64,000 nt of DNA from Sphingomonas sp. SUN019 (GCF_024758705.1 NZ_CP096971.1:2170001-2234000); one strand, 5' to 3'; positions 26,000 through 35,224 are shown, numbered from the stretch's first letter. Translations and numbers: made by a program. Notes: generated from the letters alone by a model not told the origin.

Positions 26000-27202
26000 T
26001 TAGCGCACTGGCGCAGGTGATGCGCTCAGGCCGGCTGCAGGCAATTGCAGGCGGATCTCCCGTTCGGCGATATACCGCTCCAGCCTGTCGTAGCCGGCTG
26101 CGATGTCCGGCAGTCCGGTGAAGTGCGCAGCGCGGCCCCCCGCGCCAGGCGAGGTCAGACGCGTCGCGTATCGACGGGCTTGGAAGCCCGTCTCCCTCGC
26201 CATTTCCCATCCTACATCGCGCCACCCGATGCCCAGCGCGCGCGCTTCGGCGAACGATTGCGCGACCTTCCCGCGCTGTTCGCGATTGCGCATCAGCGCC
26301 AGCGCGTAGAGGCGCGCGAAATTAGGCGTCAGATCGGGGCGGCCCAGCCGGTCCACCGCCTTCTTCAGCGAATAGGCCCAGACGATATAGGGCGCATAGA
26401 AAGCGGGGATCAGCCTGTCCCAGCGCAGGTCGGGGAAAGCGGCCGTATGCGGATTGTCCTCCAGCGACGTCATGTCGGTGCCAGCCGCGCCGGTGCCCGC
26501 CGTGCTGGAGGGCGATCCGCCCGGCAGGCAGAACGGGAAATCGACCTGCCAGACGTTGCCTGCGAACTCGCTCAGCAGCGTGGCGCTATAGATGTCCGGA
26601 GAAACCCCGCCGAACAATGTGCCGAACCGGGCCTTCACCGCATGGATCAGCTCCAGCGAGACAAGGCCATGATAGGCGCGCGGCATCGTGCCGAGCCCGC
26701 GACCGAAATCGCGCAGTGTTTCGCGCAGCGCCGCGATCGGATCGATCCGGCGCGCCGTGCCGGTGAACGGATGCACGAACAGGCTGCTGGCATAGCCGTC
26801 GCCGTAGAACCGCGATTTGACGCCCGGCCAGAAGTAATTGGCGATGAACGATGTGCCGTAGCTGAATACCGCATCGACGCGGTTGCAATCTGCCCAGGCC
26901 GCGACCTCTTCCAGCCCCGGACCGATACAGTCGTCGTCGCCCAGAAACATCACGTAGCGCCCGCGTGCGTGGCCAAGGGCGAACTCGAAATGAGAGACGA
27001 CGTCCATTGGCCGACCCGGCCGAACATAGGCCAGGTCAAGGCCCGGAGTCGCTGCTGGCAACATGGTGCGCAGATCGTCGTCCGCGCTGGTGTCGCTGAC
27101 TACGATCTGTGCCGACGGCAGCACCTGCACGATCTTGTGAACGGCCGCCGCGGCATAGACCTGGCGGTTGTGTGTGGGGATGATGATCGTGACCAGTGTC
27201 AC
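26000..27202 (-). CDS. Glycosyltransferase family 2
   Basis: A GT-A fold transferase of 400 residues. The start GTG at 27202 (VTLVTIIIPTHNR) is chosen because AAGGA lies 7 nt upstream; the open frame continues upstream without a better signal. Family features are the N-terminal IIIPTHNR strand and the metal-binding DDD in YVMFLGDDDCIGPGLEEV. The long C-terminal extension (about residues 230-400) has no recognised domain. It acts in the cytoplasm on the growing repeat unit; the sugar is unknown. It is followed by the GT4 gene with 20 nt between. Confidence 0.9.
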   Translation of the reverse strand: MTLVTIIIPTHNRQVYAAAAVHKIVQVLPSAQIVVSDTSADDDLRTMLPAATPGLDLAYVRPGRPMDVVSHFEFALGHARGRYVMFLGDDDCIGPGLEEVAAWADCNRVDAVFSYGTSFIANYFWPGVKSRFYGDGYASSLFVHPFTGTARRIDPIAALRETLRDFGRGLGTMPRAYHGLVSLELIHAVKARFGTLFGGVSPDIYSATLLSEFAGNVWQVDFPFCLPGGSPSSTAGTGAAGTDMTSLEDNPHTAAFPDLRWDRLIPAFYAPYIVWAYSLKKAVDRLGRPDLTPNFARLYALALMRNREQRGKVAQSFAEARALGIGWRDVGWEMARETGFQARRYATRLTSPGAGGRAAHFTGLPDIAAGYDRLERYIAEREIRLQLPAAGLSASPAPVR

Positions 27203-27213
27203 CCGGCAATCCT

Positions 27214-28731
27214 TCAGTTGATGTGATGTCCGGCACTGCGCCGTTCGCGTCGAAAGACCCTCGCCAGCACCAGCAAGCTGCACGCCCCGGCTGCAGCCAT
27301 CGGAACCAGCAGTTCAAGCTCCCACGAACGCCCCCGGGTCAACGCATGGCCGAGCAGATAGCTCGCCGTTATCGCCCCTGCCGGAAGCGCATAGGCGCGC
27401 GCCAGGAAGCTGGCGAGCCTGTTCCAGCCAGTGATGGCTCCCAGACGCACCCATAGGCCGACAAAGCCGGCTGCGTAAAAGGCGAAATAGCTCCAGGCGA
27501 ATCCTACCAGGTCGTCACGCGCCGCAAAGAACGTCGCTGTCGCCAGCACAGCGATACTGCAGGCCAGCGACAGCCGCGCGAGATAGCCGTTGTCGCCAGC
27601 CGCGATAAGATAGGTCGTCGGGTAGTAGCCTGTCGCCGACAACGCGCCGCCGGCCAGCAGGATCGGAGCGACTTCCATGACGCGCGCGATGCTAGACGCA
27701 TCGTGCAACCACAGTCGCAACCAGTCGGCCATCTGAAACCCGAGGCTGAGCGAAGGACCGACGACGGCGCAGATCAGCATCAGCTGAAACGTCAACGCCA
27801 CCCGCTGCTCATCGCCTATGTCGCCGATGTGCCGCGCGTTTGCGACGCGCGGCGCGAAATAACTGCTGATCGGTCCCGACAGCACGGCCACCGGCACCAG
27901 CGCATAGGTGGTGGCGAGAAAATAGCTCCCCGCGGTTTCCAGCGAGATGAAAGCGCTGACGATCGACTTGTCGAGGTTCACGGCGGCGGCCGACGCCAGC
28001 GTGTAGATGGTCAACGGTATGCAGCGTCGCAGCAGATCGATCATCGCCGCGCGTTGAAACAGTGGTTCCCGTCGACGGACCGGCCCACAACGATGCTCTA
28101 GATACCACCGAACGCCGAACAAGTGCAGCAGCGCCACCAATAACTGCACCTGCAGAAATGCCGTCAGTGTCGGATAGGCCGAAAGCACTGCCACGGTCGC
28201 TGCGCCGCGGACCACGGCGCCGGAAACCGCCGTTGCCGCACCGGCCTGATAAGCCCCCAGCGCATTGAGACTGAGCTGGACGATGTTCGTCGCCACCAAC
28301 GCCATGATGAGCAGCGCCATCATCGCGACATTGACGCCGTCCGCCAACGCCCACGAAGCCAGCGCTTCTCCGAACAGCGCTCGCCCGAGCAGCGGCCACG
28401 CCAGCGCGACAGCCGCGATGGCGGCCGCGATGGCGGCCAACGTCGCCTCGGCTCGCCGCCGCGTCCATACGACCAGGGTCAGCGCATCGGGATCGTCGCG
28501 CGCAACCGCCGTGTCGCGGCTGATCAGCGTCGCGAGGCCAAGGTCCGAAACGAGGAAAAACGCCTGGAGCGACAGGACGATCGAAACTGCCCCGAAGGTC
28601 GCGCCCCCCAGCAGCGAATGATAGCGCGGAATGAATAGGAGCGTGACGAGGATCCCGCCGATCCTTCCCGCAAACAGCGCGAAAAGATCGACGAGCGCCG
28701 CGACGCGCAGGTCAGCGCGACGGCGAAACAT
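27214..28731 (-). CDS. Polysaccharide flippase (Wzx-like, MOP superfamily)
   Basis: This protein of about 505 residues has 12-14 membrane segments and the N-terminal layout of oligosaccharide flippases (ALVDLFALFAGRIGGILVTL). It would move the undecaprenyl-PP-linked repeat unit to the periplasmic face. The start is uncertain: GTG at 28752 and ATG at 28731 are both in frame, with weak Shine-Dalgarno support. The ATG is listed because the positively charged MFRRRADLR start fits the family. It is flanked by the dehydratase gene upstream and GT2 downstream, consistent with a Wzx/Wzy-dependent pathway. Confidence 0.9.
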   Translation of the reverse strand: MFRRRADLRVAALVDLFALFAGRIGGILVTLLFIPRYHSLLGGATFGAVSIVLSLQAFFLVSDLGLATLISRDTAVARDDPDALTLVVWTRRRAEATLAAIAAAIAAVALAWPLLGRALFGEALASWALADGVNVAMMALLIMALVATNIVQLSLNALGAYQAGAATAVSGAVVRGAATVAVLSAYPTLTAFLQVQLLVALLHLFGVRWYLEHRCGPVRRREPLFQRAAMIDLLRRCIPLTIYTLASAAAVNLDKSIVSAFISLETAGSYFLATTYALVPVAVLSGPISSYFAPRVANARHIGDIGDEQRVALTFQLMLICAVVGPSLSLGFQMADWLRLWLHDASSIARVMEVAPILLAGGALSATGYYPTTYLIAAGDNGYLARLSLACSIAVLATATFFAARDDLVGFAWSYFAFYAAGFVGLWVRLGAITGWNRLASFLARAYALPAGAITASYLLGHALTRGRSWELELLVPMAAAGACSLLVLARVFRRERRSAGHHIN

Positions 28732-28775
28732 GGGCCGGCCAAATGCGGTCACGCCCGGTCCGCCGCGGTTTCGGC

Positions 28776-29786
28776 TCAGCCACGCAACGCCGCCTGGACG
28801 TAGGGTAGCGTCAGCAGCAGCTGCTTCGTCTCGGCGACATCGAGCCGATGCGTATTGTGAGAGGTGTAATCGTCGATCTGGTTGAGCGCCTGCGATCCTT
28901 CGGAGATGAACAGCTCGTAGTTCAGGTCGCGGTTGTCGGCCGGAACACGCCAGTAACGGCCCATATCGTCAGCCTTGGCCATCTCCTCGCGCGAAACCAG
29001 CGTCTCGTACAGCTTTTCGCCGTGGCGCGTGCCCAGGATGCCGGTGTTGAGCGGCACGTCGAACAACTCGCTGAGCGCGATGGTGATCGTCTCGATCGTA
29101 CAGGCCGGGGCCTTTTGCACGAAGATGTCGCCCTGCTGCCCGTTCTGGAAGGCGTGCAGCACGAGATCGACCGAATCCTCCAGCGACATCATGAAGCGGG
29201 TCATGGCGGGGTCGGTGATCATCATCGGCTGGCCGGCTTTCAGCCGTTCGATGAAGAGCGGGATAACAGATCCGCGCGAGGCCATCACGTTGCCGTAGCG
29301 GGTTGCGCACAACACCGGACCGTCGGCGTGCATCGATCTGGCATGCGAAACGAGCACCTTCTCCGCCATGGCCTTGGAGATGCCCATGGCGTTGATCGGA
29401 TAGACCGCCTTGTCGGTGCTGAGCAGCACCAGGCGCTTCACGTCATTGGCGATCGCGGCGCGGATCACGTTATCGGTGCCGTTCACATTGGTGCGCACCG
29501 CTTCCATAGGATAGAATTCGCACGACGGCACCTGTTTCAGGGCAGCGGCGTGGAAGACATAGTCGACGCCGCGCATCGCCGTTCCGATCGACTGCGCATC
29601 ACGCGTGTCGCCGATGACGAAGCGAACCTTGGGGCTCTTCAGCTCCAGCCGCAGATCCTCCTGCTTTTTTTCGTCGCGCGAAAACACGATGATCTGATCG
29701 ACGTTGGTCTGCACGAAACGGCCCAGCACGGTCGTGCCGAACGATCCGGTACCGCCCGTTATCATCAAGGTCTTGCCGTCGAGCAT
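28776..29786 (-). CDS. CapE/WbjB-type UDP-GlcNAc 4,6-dehydratase/5-epimerase
   Basis: This is a 336-residue extended-SDR protein. The NAD(P)-binding motif is MITGGTGSFGTTVL, and HAAALKQVPSCEFYPMEAV and STDKAVYPINAMGISKAM follow. In the last, the usual catalytic Tyr of YxxxK is Met (M134, with K138). This matches the CapE/WbjB subgroup, which dehydrates UDP-GlcNAc and inverts C5 to give a 4-keto-6-deoxy-L-arabino sugar. PseB-type 5-inverting dehydratases are the nearest alternative. The start is ATG at 29786, with AAGGAAG 7 nt upstream. The aminotransferase-family genes and a GNAT lie upstream in the same series. Confidence 0.85.
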   Translation of the reverse strand: MLDGKTLMITGGTGSFGTTVLGRFVQTNVDQIIVFSRDEKKQEDLRLELKSPKVRFVIGDTRDAQSIGTAMRGVDYVFHAAALKQVPSCEFYPMEAVRTNVNGTDNVIRAAIANDVKRLVLLSTDKAVYPINAMGISKAMAEKVLVSHARSMHADGPVLCATRYGNVMASRGSVIPLFIERLKAGQPMMITDPAMTRFMMSLEDSVDLVLHAFQNGQQGDIFVQKAPACTIETITIALSELFDVPLNTGILGTRHGEKLYETLVSREEMAKADDMGRYWRVPADNRDLNYELFISEGSQALNQIDDYTSHNTHRLDVAETKQLLLTLPYVQAALRG

Positions 29787-29863
29787 CTGTTGTCTTCCTT
29801 TGCCGCCGCGCGGCGACGTTGTTGAATGGGATGTATTTGGAGAGATGATTGGGTGGCGGCTGC

Positions 29864-30979
29864 TCAGCGATCGAGCTCGACCGAGCGCACCGCCTCGATG
29901 ATCCGTTCGAGGTCGTCGCGCGAAAGCCACCAGCCGCTAGGAAGCGCGAGCATCTCGTGTTGCAGGATCGTCGTGCCCGGCAACTCGCGCTGGCGGGCGC
30001 CGAACCCCGAATATACGTCGTTGCGCTGATGCAGCTTGGAACAGTTCACATCGCGCGCCTTGAGACCCGTCATCAGGCGATCGCGCGCCGCACTACGCAC
30101 CAAGGCGACCCAGAAGACCCCTCGGGCGCCCTCGTGTTCGCGGATGAACTGTAGACCAGGCTGATCCGCGAGCGCCGCGGCAAGATATGCGACGTTGGCC
30201 CGGTTGCGATCGATGCGGGCCGTCAGGTCGTCCATCGCGCGGCAGGCGAGCGTCGCGTTGACGTTGGGCAGAATGGCCGAATAGCCGATCTCGGACACAT
30301 CAACCGCAGCATCGATCTCGCCGTTCGCATCCCGAAAGCGCGCCACGTCGATTCCGAAACGGCGCAAACGACGCGCGCGCTCGGCCGCTTCCTCGTCGCG
30401 GCAAACGAGCGCGGCGCCTTCTATGCCGTTGAGCTGACGGTTGGCGTAAAAGGAAAATACGGCATAGTCGCCGAAGCTGCCGATCGGCTTTCCTCGCCAT
30501 TCGGCTCCCAGCGCATTGTTCGCATCTTCCACCAGCGGCAACCCGGCTTCGTCGCACAGCGTGCGCAACGCCGCTATATCCCCGATATATCCCGCCAGAT
30601 GATAAACCACGACCGCGCGCGTCCGCGGCGTGATGCAGGCCCGGACATCGTCGACATCGATGCTTGCCGTCTCCGGGTCGACATCAACCCACACCGGCAC
30701 TGCGCCGACCATGGTGATGGCGCTGTTCGACGACATACAGTTGAACGCGAGCGTCACAACCTCGTCCCCAGGGCCTACACCGGCCACCCGCAACGCAAGG
30801 CACAGCGCGTGGGTCATGTCGCTGATAGCCACGACAGGCCGCTCGCCCACCAATGCGCCCAATCGCGCTTCCAACAGGGACACGGACGCCCCGGACGCCA
30901 AGCGCCCCGATCGCCAGATCGGATCCAGCGCGCCAGTCACCGTTTCGTCGAGGTGACAGTCAAACAGAAGCGTTGTCAT
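29864..30979 (-). CDS. DegT/DnrJ/EryC1 family protein lacking the PLP lysine
   Basis: This 371-residue protein has the fold signature of sugar aminotransferases, including VVYHLAGYIGDI, VEDANNALGAEW and a C-terminal LPSGWWLSRDDLERI. At the site of the internal aldimine lysine it reads FSFYANRQLNG, with Arg (R181, codon CGT at 30439-30437) in place of Lys. The family's ED-C-A-H/Q pattern is also altered to EDANNA. It cannot form a normal Schiff base, so it may be a PLP-independent, regulatory or partner subunit. The start ATG at 30979 follows the stop of its paralogue by 2 nt. The paralogue is intact. Confidence 0.88.
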   Translation of the reverse strand: MTTLLFDCHLDETVTGALDPIWRSGRLASGASVSLLEARLGALVGERPVVAISDMTHALCLALRVAGVGPGDEVVTLAFNCMSSNSAITMVGAVPVWVDVDPETASIDVDDVRACITPRTRAVVVYHLAGYIGDIAALRTLCDEAGLPLVEDANNALGAEWRGKPIGSFGDYAVFSFYANRQLNGIEGAALVCRDEEAAERARRLRRFGIDVARFRDANGEIDAAVDVSEIGYSAILPNVNATLACRAMDDLTARIDRNRANVAYLAAALADQPGLQFIREHEGARGVFWVALVRSAARDRLMTGLKARDVNCSKLHQRNDVYSGFGARQRELPGTTILQHEMLALPSGWWLSRDDLERIIEAVRSVELDR

Positions 30980-30981
30980 CG

Positions 30982-32079
30982 TCACCCCTTGCTCAGCGCC
31001 GATACGATGCGCTCCCGATCCGCATCCGATACCCACCAGCCGCATGGAATATGGACCAACCGGCGATAGAATTCGGCAAGGCCAGGAAGATCGCGGCGGT
31101 ACGGCGCGAACACCGAGTGGAGATGGTTCGGACGGTGCAGTTTCGATGCGGCGACTCCGATTTCGGCCAACCGACGCTCGACCGCGTCGGAATCGTCGCT
31201 CAGCAGCGTATATATCCAATAGCTGGGTTCGCTTACGGCTTCGACCGCCGCGGCCGAAAGGCCAGGAATCGCGCTCAGCGCCGCATCAAACGCCTGTCCG
31301 TGCGCAATATGCCGAGCGATCGCCTCGTCGATGTCGTCGAGCTGGCGCAGGCCGATCACCCCGGCGACATTGGTCATGTTGTACTTATAACCAGCCTCGA
31401 CGATGTCGACTTCGGTTCTGGGCACGCCCTTCTCCAGACCGAACCAGCGCAGCTTCTTCGCTGCCCTGATCTTGGCGGGATCGCGCAGCGTCAGCGCGCC
31501 TCCATCCACCGTCGTCATGTGCTTGATGGCCTGAAAAGAAAAAATTGCGGCATCGCCGATCGTACCGATCGCCTGCCCGGCATAGCGCGCGCCAAGTGCG
31601 TGCGCGCAATCTTCGATCAGCGCGACGCCGTGGCGGTCAGCAAGCGCGCGCATTGCGTTGAGCGCTACGGGATAGCCGGCGTAATGTACGACCAGAATGG
31701 CCTTGGTCCGCGGCCCGATGCACGCCTCGACGGAGGCGGGTTCGAGATTGCCCGTGCGTGGATCGACATCAGCGAACACCGGTACGGCACCGATCTGCAG
31801 GATAGTCGTGTTCGTCGGCTCAGCCGTCATCGATGTCGTCACGACCTCGTCACCGGGGCGCACGCCGCAGCTCAGCAGCGCGACATGCAGCGCGCCGGTC
31901 CCGCTGCTGAACCCAAGTGCGTTGGGCAGGCCGAAATGCTCGGCGAAACGCCGCTCGAACTCATAGACATGCTCGCCTTCGGCCAGCATCCCGCCATACA
32001 GCACATCCTCGAGCATCGGCATGAGCGCATCGCGCGGCGGCATGCGAACCTTTACAATGGGCAATTGAGTTTCGAACAT
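30982..32079 (-). CDS. DegT/DnrJ/EryC1 sugar aminotransferase (intact)
   Basis: This 365-residue PLP-dependent aminotransferase acts on nucleotide-linked keto-sugars. The internal aldimine lysine is K186 in FSFQAIKHMTTVDGGALT, and the phosphate/ring contacts GFSSGTGALHVAL and IEDCAHALGA (D157) are intact. In this locus it would aminate the 4-keto sugar made by the CapE-type dehydratase. The start MFETQLPIV at 32079 is preferred over ATG 32085 because GAGGA, shared with the previous stop, then has 6-nt spacing. It lies directly between the GNAT gene and its lysine-less paralogue. Confidence 0.93.
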   Translation of the reverse strand: MFETQLPIVKVRMPPRDALMPMLEDVLYGGMLAEGEHVYEFERRFAEHFGLPNALGFSSGTGALHVALLSCGVRPGDEVVTTSMTAEPTNTTILQIGAVPVFADVDPRTGNLEPASVEACIGPRTKAILVVHYAGYPVALNAMRALADRHGVALIEDCAHALGARYAGQAIGTIGDAAIFSFQAIKHMTTVDGGALTLRDPAKIRAAKKLRWFGLEKGVPRTEVDIVEAGYKYNMTNVAGVIGLRQLDDIDEAIARHIAHGQAFDAALSAIPGLSAAAVEAVSEPSYWIYTLLSDDSDAVERRLAEIGVAASKLHRPNHLHSVFAPYRRDLPGLAEFYRRLVHIPCGWWVSDADRERIVSALSKG

Positions 32080-32088
32080 TACCATTCC

Positions 32089-32922
32089 TCAGATACGATC
32101 TGCGACCGCGACATAGTCGAGCGGGACCGCGCTGTCCGCCCGTCGCGCCATCGTCAACGCACCCGGATGCGTGGTGACGGTGAAAAGATCCGGATCCAGG
32201 ACGTTCAAAAATGGATCGGCTTCGGGGATGTTGACCGACCAGCGAGCCAGGCCGGCTGCGTCCAAGAGCGTCATGACGTCCGCAAGATCGCCTTGCCAAT
32301 CGAGCAACGTCACGCCCTTAGCGCCACGAACCAACACTGCTTGGGCGCGATCCGATTGATAACGCGATCCGGCAATGGCGAAGGCTGGCAGTCCCGAAAG
32401 TGATCCGAGCGGCGGCCATGGGTCGGATCGCGCCAGCGAAGTGGCGGGTCCGGCGGGAAGGCGGCGCGCAACATGGAGAAAGTGATCCCGGCCTACGATC
32501 CCGTAGCCGTGATCGGCATAGACCTCGGGCTTACCTGTCCACAGCAGACTCGCCTGGAAGCCCGCGGCGTCGATCGCCTGGGTGGACGACTCGATCAACG
32601 TCCTGCCATGGCCCCGGCCCCGCGCTCGAGCAGCGACGCATACGAAACCGATCATCGCCACGGCGTCCTGAGGCGCAGGGCGGATCACAGCAGTCGCTAC
32701 CGCAGCGCCTGAAGCATCGCGCAGCATCACCGATCGGGTTTCAGGCGCATCGCTCCACGGCAGATGCGTTTCAAAGTCGACGCCCCTGCCAGCCTGGACG
32801 AAGAAAACGTCCCAGATCAAGCGCTTCGCATCGCCGGACAGGCCGATGTGAACAGAAGCGTGCGTCACGAATGCAACGCGCTGTATTGTGGCGACCGTCC
32901 GGTCACTTGGCCCCAAAGCCAT
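32089..32922 (-). CDS. GNAT family N-acetyltransferase
   Basis: This 277-residue protein has the acetyl-CoA pyrophosphate-binding motif A as VAARARGRGHGRTLIE (about residues 96-111). A second half (about 150-277) is less conserved and may be a degenerate second GNAT or a substrate domain. In a dehydratase-aminotransferase setting, the enzyme would acetylate the amino sugar, as PseH does. The start at 32922 overlaps the upstream phosphoglycosyltransferase gene by 20 nt, but its Shine-Dalgarno is weak. Acceptor unknown. Confidence 0.8.
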   Translation of the reverse strand: MALGPSDRTVATIQRVAFVTHASVHIGLSGDAKRLIWDVFFVQAGRGVDFETHLPWSDAPETRSVMLRDASGAAVATAVIRPAPQDAVAMIGFVCVAARARGRGHGRTLIESSTQAIDAAGFQASLLWTGKPEVYADHGYGIVGRDHFLHVARRLPAGPATSLARSDPWPPLGSLSGLPAFAIAGSRYQSDRAQAVLVRGAKGVTLLDWQGDLADVMTLLDAAGLARWSVNIPEADPFLNVLDPDLFTVTTHPGALTMARRADSAVPLDYVAVADRI

Positions 32923-34174
32923 TTAGGATTGTCTGGGTTGTCTTTGCTACAATCAGCAGATCGATCCACGGCGAATACGTCTTGATGTAGTAAAAATCGT
33001 AATTCAGCTTCGTTTTCACGTCCTCGACCTCGGCAACATGGCCTTGGTGGACCTGCGCCCATCCGGTCAACCCAGGACGCACGATGTGCCGATACCGATA
33101 GAACGGAATTTCCCCTTCGTACCATTGCGACAGCACCTGCGCCTCTGGGCGTGGACCGATCCAGCTCATTTCGGCCCTGAGGATGTTCAATATCTGCGGC
33201 AGTTCATCGATCCGGCTACGGCGCAGGAAAGATCCGATCCTGGTGATGCGCTTGTCCTCGGTCTGCGTCTTGGCCGCATCCAGCGCCGGCACGCTCTTTG
33301 GCGAGCTCACCATCGTGCGAAACTTATAAACCGTGAAAGGTTTTCCGCGATACCCGATTCGCATCTGCCGGAAGATCGCCGGTCCCGGAGAGTCGAGGCG
33401 AATGAAGATCGCCAGAAGGATCATCAGCGGGGCAAGAACGAGGCCGACGACGGCCGCAATCATCCAGTCGAGGATGTGCTTAAAGGTCATGAACGCCGAT
33501 ACCGGCGCCAGAGTGCCAAAACTGTTCTCGGACAGGTGCTCCAGCTCCACCATGCCGGTCAGGGATTCAGCGAGATGTTTGGTGTGATAGACGGGGATGC
33601 CCGCAAGGGCACAATCGGCGAGTGCCCGGTCCCACTCCGGTGCGATATCCACCCGAAGATCGGCTGCGACCGCCTGCAGCCCGTCCAAATTCTGCGTCGC
33701 GTCGGTCAGCACGATCCAGTTAACGCCCGCAACGGCCTGCAGCGTCTGATAGTCTCCGCCAGGGACAATTCCAATCGTCATCACGCGCCGTCGCCTGGCA
33801 AGGGCGTGAACGACGATGAACCAGATGATGGTGACGACGAAACTGATGAACAGCAGCGCGCGGCTATATGGCAGCCGCGTGAGAATAAAAAATATCAACA
33901 GACAGCCATAGGATATCGTAAAGGAAGGAAGGATATAGGCGTTAGCTTCTACACCCGGGTATCGGATGATACTTCTCAGCAGGACGATGCCGAACGCCGT
34001 TGATACCATGCTGTAGATGCTAGTTGACACCAAGACGCGGTCACTTGCCTCAATAGTAGGATTTGCCAAAAGCACTATAAAAAGCATAGCCAGCAGAAGC
34101 AGCAATGCTCCAGCAAGCTGGTATCTTAGCAGTAAAATTCCGCCTGATTGCCCACCTATGCCATACGCTGTCAT
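32903..34174 (-). CDS. Polyprenyl glycosylphosphotransferase (GumD/WcaJ-like)
   Basis: This enzyme starts repeat-unit synthesis by moving a sugar-1-phosphate from UDP-sugar to undecaprenyl phosphate. The 423-residue protein has four N-terminal membrane helices (about 14-125) and a cytoplasmic Rossmann-like part. A further helix (about 218-245) leads into the C-terminal catalytic domain. Catalytic-domain motifs are KFRTM, RIGSFLRRSRIDELPQILN, MSWIGPRPE and RPGLTGWAQV, all intact. It is the first gene of the leftward series; about 470 nt of non-coding DNA lies in front. The actual sugar is unknown. Confidence 0.94.
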   Translation of the reverse strand: MTAYGIGGQSGGILLLRYQLAGALLLLLAMLFIVLLANPTIEASDRVLVSTSIYSMVSTAFGIVLLRSIIRYPGVEANAYILPSFTISYGCLLIFFILTRLPYSRALLFISFVVTIIWFIVVHALARRRRVMTIGIVPGGDYQTLQAVAGVNWIVLTDATQNLDGLQAVAADLRVDIAPEWDRALADCALAGIPVYHTKHLAESLTGMVELEHLSENSFGTLAPVSAFMTFKHILDWMIAAVVGLVLAPLMILLAIFIRLDSPGPAIFRQMRIGYRGKPFTVYKFRTMVSSPKSVPALDAAKTQTEDKRITRIGSFLRRSRIDELPQILNILRAEMSWIGPRPEAQVLSQWYEGEIPFYRYRHIVRPGLTGWAQVHQGHVAEVEDVKTKLNYDFYYIKTYSPWIDLLIVAKTTQTILNGFGAK

Positions 34175-34642
34175 ATTCTATCTCTGACTCGACAATCATT
34201 TAGCCAAAAAATGCAATTTGCACTTTCGAAGCGAGCTGTTTTTATCTGGAGGACGGCTGCGAGCGTTGCGATTCAACTTGTGCTCAACGCCGATTTTGCT
34301 CCGCAAGTTTCTTGCCTACGCCAATGACGTGAAATTTCTGGCTTTCGCGATACCGCGGCGCGGCTACCAAAGGGGTGGCTCAGTGACAAGCCGACATTTG
34401 CGCCGGAAAGATATGAGAGGAAGACGATCCGAGGTCGGACAGGCATCAAAAGGCCTTTAATGGCTTGATCGCCCGGACCATCCACCACCGGCATTTTCGC
34501 CCACTTTCGCGATTGCGTTCAAACATTTCCATCGCCGCCGACAACGCTCGCCCGCGGAGAATGTTCAGCGGGACCGCTTGTGGACGCGCAATCCTGAAGG
34601 CGCTGGAAAGCGTCTAAGGCCGGCTCGTTGCTTACTCGTTGC
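34175..34642. other. Non-coding stretch upstream of the EPS operon
   Basis: No convincing gene is seen on either strand; the open frames present have no protein-like features. Base composition is lower in GC near 34175-34230 than in the neighbouring genes, as expected for a promoter region of the long leftward polysaccharide series. No sigma-factor motif could be assigned with confidence. Confidence 0.5.
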
Positions 34643-34777
34643 TTAATGGCCGTAGCGCTTGATCCCCTGACGACGCAGCTTTTCGCGTCGGCGCCGTACC
34701 CACAATCGCGCCATCAACGGCAGGCCCAGAACCGTAATGAGCGCGATTATGCCGTAGGCGATGACCTCCCGATCCAT
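34643..34777 (-). CDS. Small single-pass membrane protein, function unknown
   Basis: From ATG 34777 the 44-residue product starts MDREVIAYGIIALITVLG. It has one hydrophobic helix (about residues 5-22) and a strongly basic tail (WVRRRREKLRRQGIKRYGH), a positive-inside arrangement. A 79-codon version from 34882 is possible, but its first 35 residues are not protein-like. No family is recognised. It stands alone between the EPS locus and the tRNA gene. Confidence 0.5.
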   Translation of the reverse strand: MDREVIAYGIIALITVLGLPLMARLWVRRRREKLRRQGIKRYGH

Positions 34778-35135
34778 GGCGTATATAACTCCCTTATACG
34801 ATCTCAATAATCGCATTGCATCATGCGATTCTATCCGTCGCGCCGTGACCAATGCGAAAATATGCCTATTAGCATCGGCCATTCATAGCCCGCGCGAGGC
34901 ACAATCGCCTAGTCAGGCGCTTATCCCGCTTATTGATCGGATCGGAAGGCGAAGCCCTCGCGTCGCGGCAATGCGCACGCGAGATCGACGCAACGGGGCC
35001 GCTTCGCCAATCACCGCGACGGCGAGTGTCCGGTCGGTGACGGGCAATCATCCCATAGCAGTTTGTTGTAGCAAACGCTTTCTGGAGATCGTCTCCGCGA
35101 CGATTTCGCTGTGTTCTCAATAGGATGAGAACAAA
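34778..35135. other. Intergenic region with a short inverted repeat
   Basis: No gene is supported in this 358-nt gap. A 7-nt inverted repeat AATCGCA/TGCGATT lies at 34809-34830, about 30-50 nt upstream of the small membrane protein start. It could be an operator or part of its promoter region. The rest shows nothing recognisable. Confidence 0.35.
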
Positions 35136-35224
35136 TGGTGCCCAGAAGAGGACTCGAACCTCCACGGCCTTGCGACCGCCAGCACCTGAAGCTGGTGCGT
35201 CTACCAATTCCGCCATCTGGGCAC
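35136..35224 (-). tRNA. tRNA-Leu (anticodon CAG)
   Basis: The minus strand folds as an 86-nt class II tRNA plus an encoded CCA (35136-35138). The acceptor GTGCCCA pairs with TGGGCAC. The D arm has GGTAGACGC. The anticodon stem CCAGC/GCTGG encloses loop TTCAGGT, so the anticodon is CAG, reading CUG. The long variable arm (GGCGGTCGCAAGGCCGT) and the T arm with GGTTCGAGTCC are both intact. Confidence 0.97.
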
